Assembly (NCBI GenBank): GCA_025084515.1
Contig: JAJAGP010000096.1
Location: forward strand, 558,001 to 622,000
Source of the DNA: Ancistrus triradiatus
Taxonomy: Eukaryota; Chordata; Actinopteri; Siluriformes; Loricariidae
DNA: 64,000 nt
Direction of reading: 5' to 3'
A program made the translations under genes and the position numbers. The notes beneath the pieces were generated by a model. The model saw only the letters and a list, made by a program, of their open reading frames with translations, was not told where the DNA came from and did no database searches. Below, one piece after another: positions 60,209-64,000 of this stretch. Numbering within the stretch: position 1 is the first letter of the stretch; every line of letters begins with the position of its first letter.

Positions 60209-61245
60209 TACACTGCATATGGTTTAGAGATAGGAGTTGGAGGTGACTGCTGCATCATCCCTGTCTTCATGTCTGTGGAGTATGTGTTATATGGGAGTGG
60301 TGGATATATTCGGTCAGGTTTTGTTTTGCATTGGTAGTACGCATTGTATAACATTTCAAACGCATCTTGGTCATTGCTGCTCTTCTTCTGGCTTATTAAT
60401 AGACTGCTGGTCCACATGAGTGCATACCTCCACCTAGAAGATGTCTTGAGCTACTCCAATGCTTCCACGTCTGCCAGTCAGTTGGCATGGTGTTCTGGCA
60501 CCGAAGCAAGCCTACTCATCAAGAAACTCCAGTCCCATTTAATATGCCGTTTAGAAATGGTCCAAACCTATAGGTGCCCATATAATTTATGATGCCATCT
60601 GGAGCCGACTGAACTATCTGTGGCAGCAGACCTTCTCAACTGGAGAACTGGGAAAAACCAAACCACATCTCGTGCTCTCGGTGACACATACATGTGCTTA
60701 GGCCCGTTTGACTCAAACATGAGTTTCAATAAAAGTGGATTTTAAGTCACCAAAATGCAAATTCTAAGCCTTGAAACAGGACTGTTGTGGGAGATTCAAT
60801 GCAACCTTCTGTGGATGTGGGGGTCAGTGTGTCATTACCCAGACAACAGGCACTAAACAGTACAGCAGGGGGCGGACTAGTGAGCGGGCTTTTTAACTGA
60901 CGAGAAAACCTGACGCATTTGCCATTTTAGCATTAAGGAATTGTAGGACTAGTGAAAGGAATCAATCCCCTGCAGTGCATGGCTGGCTTTGGGCCATGTG
61001 AGGGACGCTAGTAATAATCATACAATGCTCGAAAATGATTGTATATTGTTAGCGCTTTTCTTCTTATTATTATTATTCTTCCACACATTTCGGCGATTAA
61101 TACAGCCCAAACCGCTTAAAGTACAGAAACTGTTCCGCAGATAATCACGCTGTGTCAATGGATTCCATGTACAAATTTGAAATGAAAATGCAAAAAAAAA
61201 ATAAAATAAATAAAAAATAAAAAAAGAGAGAAAACCAAAGCTCCT

Positions 61246-61866
61246 GGGGCTGGATTTACAAAAGCTTCTTACAAAAGAAATTCTTCTTAAATGTGTATTT
61301 TCTTAACTGCATTCATTAGGAAAAAAGCTGCGAAAGTTTGTTATTCTTCAAATGACGTCTTAAGAATAATTTTTTTTCTTAACTCTTTTCTTAAGAAAAA
61401 TTCTAAGAATGAGTGGCATTCTTGAACACATGTTCTTAAATGTTTTCTTAACCTTACGATAACCTCACACTGTTAGAGTTGAATATAAGCATCCAAATTT
61501 ATTATCCAAACCTGTTTAGTTACTGGAAATAAGGCTTACATTTCAATTTAAATGCTTAAACACCTTTCGAGTGAAGGTCATCCTGATTTCTTGTTTGCTA
61601 AAATTTTTTGAACCCTTGGTTTGAATTTCCTCCGTTTTGTCGTCCTCAGAGAGGATTAAACTCAATACAAACTCAAAATGCGTCTAGCGCAGTATATTTT
61701 AAGCTGTAAAATGCAATGTAGCCTACATAAGAAAACAGAGTTTCTTATTAGAATTTTCTTAAGATAATATTCAAGAGCTTAAGTTTTTTTTCCCAAGAAT
61801 TGCATTTAAGAACATTTAGTGTTTGTCTTAAGTTTTTTCTTAAGAAAGTTTTGTGAATCCGGCCCC
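61246..61866. mobile_element. foldback MITE with long inverted ends
   Basis: The left end GGGGCTGGATTTACAAAAG and the right end TTTTGTGAATCCGGCCCC pair over about 26 bases with four mismatches. The inside has many CTTAAGAA and TTCTTAAG words that can pair further. About 620 bases, with no coding capacity. Confidence 0.75.
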
Positions 61867-62494
61867 TGGTTTTGCTTTTGTCTCAGATATCCTAAGCATT
61901 CTTAGAAAACCTTCTGCACTTTGAATAGCGGGTTCTCTACGCGCTCAAGAGCAAGGCCAGGCCGAGTCCACAGCGTAAACATTTATACTGCTTCACCGCT
62001 ATTACCGTGCACAATGGTGTACACTTGAGCTAAGAGCTGTCAAAACAAACCGGAACTGTCAGGCACACCATTAGAACGGCATGATGACAGACTTCTACAT
62101 TCCACTAAAAGTGGCTGGAGAAGCTCTTCCTGCACTAATGCAGTATCTAAAAGCCTCAGGTATCGGTCGTGTCGCCTCTCTCCATCACCCTCACATTCTC
62201 CTCGTCCTAATCCGTTATGCTGTGGAACCAACCGTGCACCTGCATGCATGCACGCAGATGTACAGTCTGAATGTTCGGGGGCATCTCTGTACTCGGCTCT
62301 ATGTCCCTATAAGCTTCGTGAGAAGCGAGAGAGCCATTTATTTCACATCACAAAGAAAATGAAATAATTATGTACTGCTGAGCTCAGTTCCACTCCCTAT
62401 GAAACAAAAAAGGCAAGGACTTTTAAACATCTTTCCCACTGGAGAAGTAATGTTTTTTTCATTTTGACAATGACCGACGATGTCACAGGCGTTC

Positions 62495-62760
62495 TTTTCA
62501 TTACGCCATCTAACGCAATTGCATTTTTGAACACCAGAGGGTGCATGCACATTTAAAAGTCCTAATTTGTAAAATATTATTTTTGTTTACATTATTCTTC
62601 AGAAGTAAAAATCAACATTTTCAGTCTTTATTTAATATGTGGTGAAGCTGCAATAGAGCATTTGATTTACAATTTTAAACCTCTGTCTGTTTTTTTTTTT
62701 TTTTTTTTTTCTTCATTTAAGTGCAGACGACTAAAGTTTCTTTTTTTTTTAAACTGGTTC
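62495..62760. mobile_element. hAT-like fragment with ACACCAGAGGG motif
   Basis: CCATCTAACGCAATTGCATT, then TTTGAACACCAGAGGG, then T-rich sequence. It matches 53430 and, inverted, 9671. The ends are not defined. Confidence 0.5.
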
Positions 62761-62835
62761 AAGATCATTAAATGTGAATTGTTCTGCACTGTTCAGAGAA
62801 ACTTAGCTGCTATGTATTGGCATGTATTGGCTAGC

Positions 62836-63010
62836 TACACTATACAGACAAAGGTTTGTGGACACCCCAAGAATTCTATCCAAAACATGGGTATCAGTAT
62901 AGAGCTTGCCCCCACCTTTGCTGCTACGACATCCTTTGTTTTGCTACAAGTTCTTCTTTCCACTAGATTTTGGAACATGACTGTGAGATCGGCTTCTAGT
63001 AGACAACCAA
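62836..63010 (+). mobile_element. end of a DNA transposon, degraded
   Basis: CACTATACAGACAAAGGTTT followed by GTGGACACCCC and GGTATCAGTATAGAGCTTGC resembles the end of a common fish DNA element as I recall it. The far end is absent. Confidence 0.45.
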
Positions 63011-64000
63011 GTTCTCAGAGTTGGCCAACCAATTCTCTGTGGACTTTAAGTTCAGCAATTTGAAGTCTCATTTATTGTTATTTTATCAGTTGCAAAAAAA
63101 ATTTAATAAAACAACCCTTATTGGTCGACCACTAGCTCACGTACAATTAGAGCTGCACCAATATTTCAGTCACCGACTAAAAAGAGAAAAATATTGATTT
63201 TTCTTAAACCAGAAGGTGAACGCAAGACTGGGCCAGAGAGTGCAGAAGATACAGAAAACAAACACAGGAGAAAAAACCCTACACTTTACAACAAACGAGT
63301 CTGGCCTTGACTACACCGCCAAAAAGGACGCGCCGGCCAATAACTGACAAGCTACACCTAAATTGGCAGTTCTAAAGCAGGAGTCCACTCTAAAGGAACC
63401 TCATTATCACAATGGGACCAGCAGCATGTTGCTAAAACTACTAAGCCCAGAACAACAACTGGCTCCTTCAAAGAAAGCAACCCATGCATGGTTTATTTAT
63501 CCAGCTTTTTCCTTTTTTGCAAATTGTTGACGGCCGTTCTGAGTCTGCAGAAAATGCTGTTCTTTTGTTTTCTTCTTCCACCATTCCACAGAAATGTTCG
63601 GGAAATAATCGAGGTCAGGGTGTAGTTCCTTGCAAGTCTGCTCACTGCTGACTCAGCCAAGAACATGTCACTGAATGAACTGAATAGGCAATGAGGATAA
63701 TTATTCCTACAGTATCTAAGGTGAACTCATTAAACAAAGAGCACGATGGGGCAGCGAGTGATACTCGGGCCAGGGAAGGTTAATAAATAAGGGTTTGTAC
63801 AACAGGCTCTGGAGGACAGGCTCAGCCGTGTAATTTATGTGGAGGACATCATGGGCTCGGAGATGATTTCATGGCCTCTGTTTTTTTCCGGTGTAATCCA
63901 TTACTGAAGCCTTGTATAATAGCAGTGTGACAGGAAACAGGCCATGGGTCTTCGCATATTGGATTTGACCACGCCGACTTGTGATGACCTAAAATGTTGC

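Larger units (their letters stand above)
47310..64000. other. 3' part of whirlin intron 1
   Basis: At least 16.7 kb of intron, since exon 2 begins at 47309 and no exon 1 is seen. It holds SINEs, two Tc1 copies (49360, 56429), a purine-rich satellite, CAGTACTG-family elements and a foldback MITE (61246). An unexplained open frame lies at 55858-56189. Segments 50590-51580, 52540-53430, 60210-61240 and 63070-64000 show nothing I recognise. Confidence 0.65.

Overview
The window is a stretch of vertebrate nuclear DNA, almost certainly from a ray-finned fish. Tc1-like DNA transposons, tRNA-headed SINEs, hAT-like foldback elements and CA microsatellites are abundant, and the one conserved gene is split into short exons with GT-AG borders. 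The mix looks like an otophysan, perhaps a catfish, but that is an impression and not a proof. There is no bacterial, organellar or CRISPR content.

The only gene I can support is whirlin (whrn; human WHRN/DFNB31). It lies on the minus strand and fills the window. Ten consecutive coding exons can be read, from 47309 down to 1381. They join in phase to 620 codons with no stop. They encode the end of PDZ1, the linker, PDZ2, the second harmonin-N-like domain, a proline-rich region and the start of PDZ3. Two short exons, of 72 nt (5890-5961) and 37 nt (21554-21590), are too short to show as ORFs. I found them from their splice borders and from the phase they had to restore. Exon 1 (harmonin-N-like domain 1 and most of PDZ1) must lie beyond base 64000. 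The last exon (rest of PDZ3 and the C-terminal PDZ ligand) must lie before base 1.

Layout by coordinate: 1-1000 is a GATA/GACA satellite in the last intron. 1381-5961 holds exons 11 to 8. Intron 7 (5962-12086) carries a SINE, a hAT MITE with a target-site duplication, a degenerate GAGTTCAAA array and a Tc1 deletion derivative. 12087-13340 holds exons 7 and 6. Introns 5 and 4 (13341-27910) flank the microexon at 21554-21590 and carry two long Tc1 copies and large microsatellites. Exon 4 is at 27911-28119. Intron 3 (28120-43243) is a transposon graveyard with a 100-base N gap near its 5' end. Exons 3 and 2 are at 43244-43369 and 47091-47309. From 47310 to 64000 is the 3' part of intron 1, with more SINEs, Tc1 copies and a long foldback MITE.

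Two Tc1-like families dominate. Family A (TIR begins CAGTGGGGCAAAAAAG) has seven copies and family B (TIR begins CAGTGGTGCTTGAAAG) has four. None looks able to encode a complete transposase. Several internally deleted copies still have an open frame for the N-terminal DNA-binding domain alone. Some copies carry a dense excess of one-base insertions, which looks like uncorrected long-read error rather than biology.
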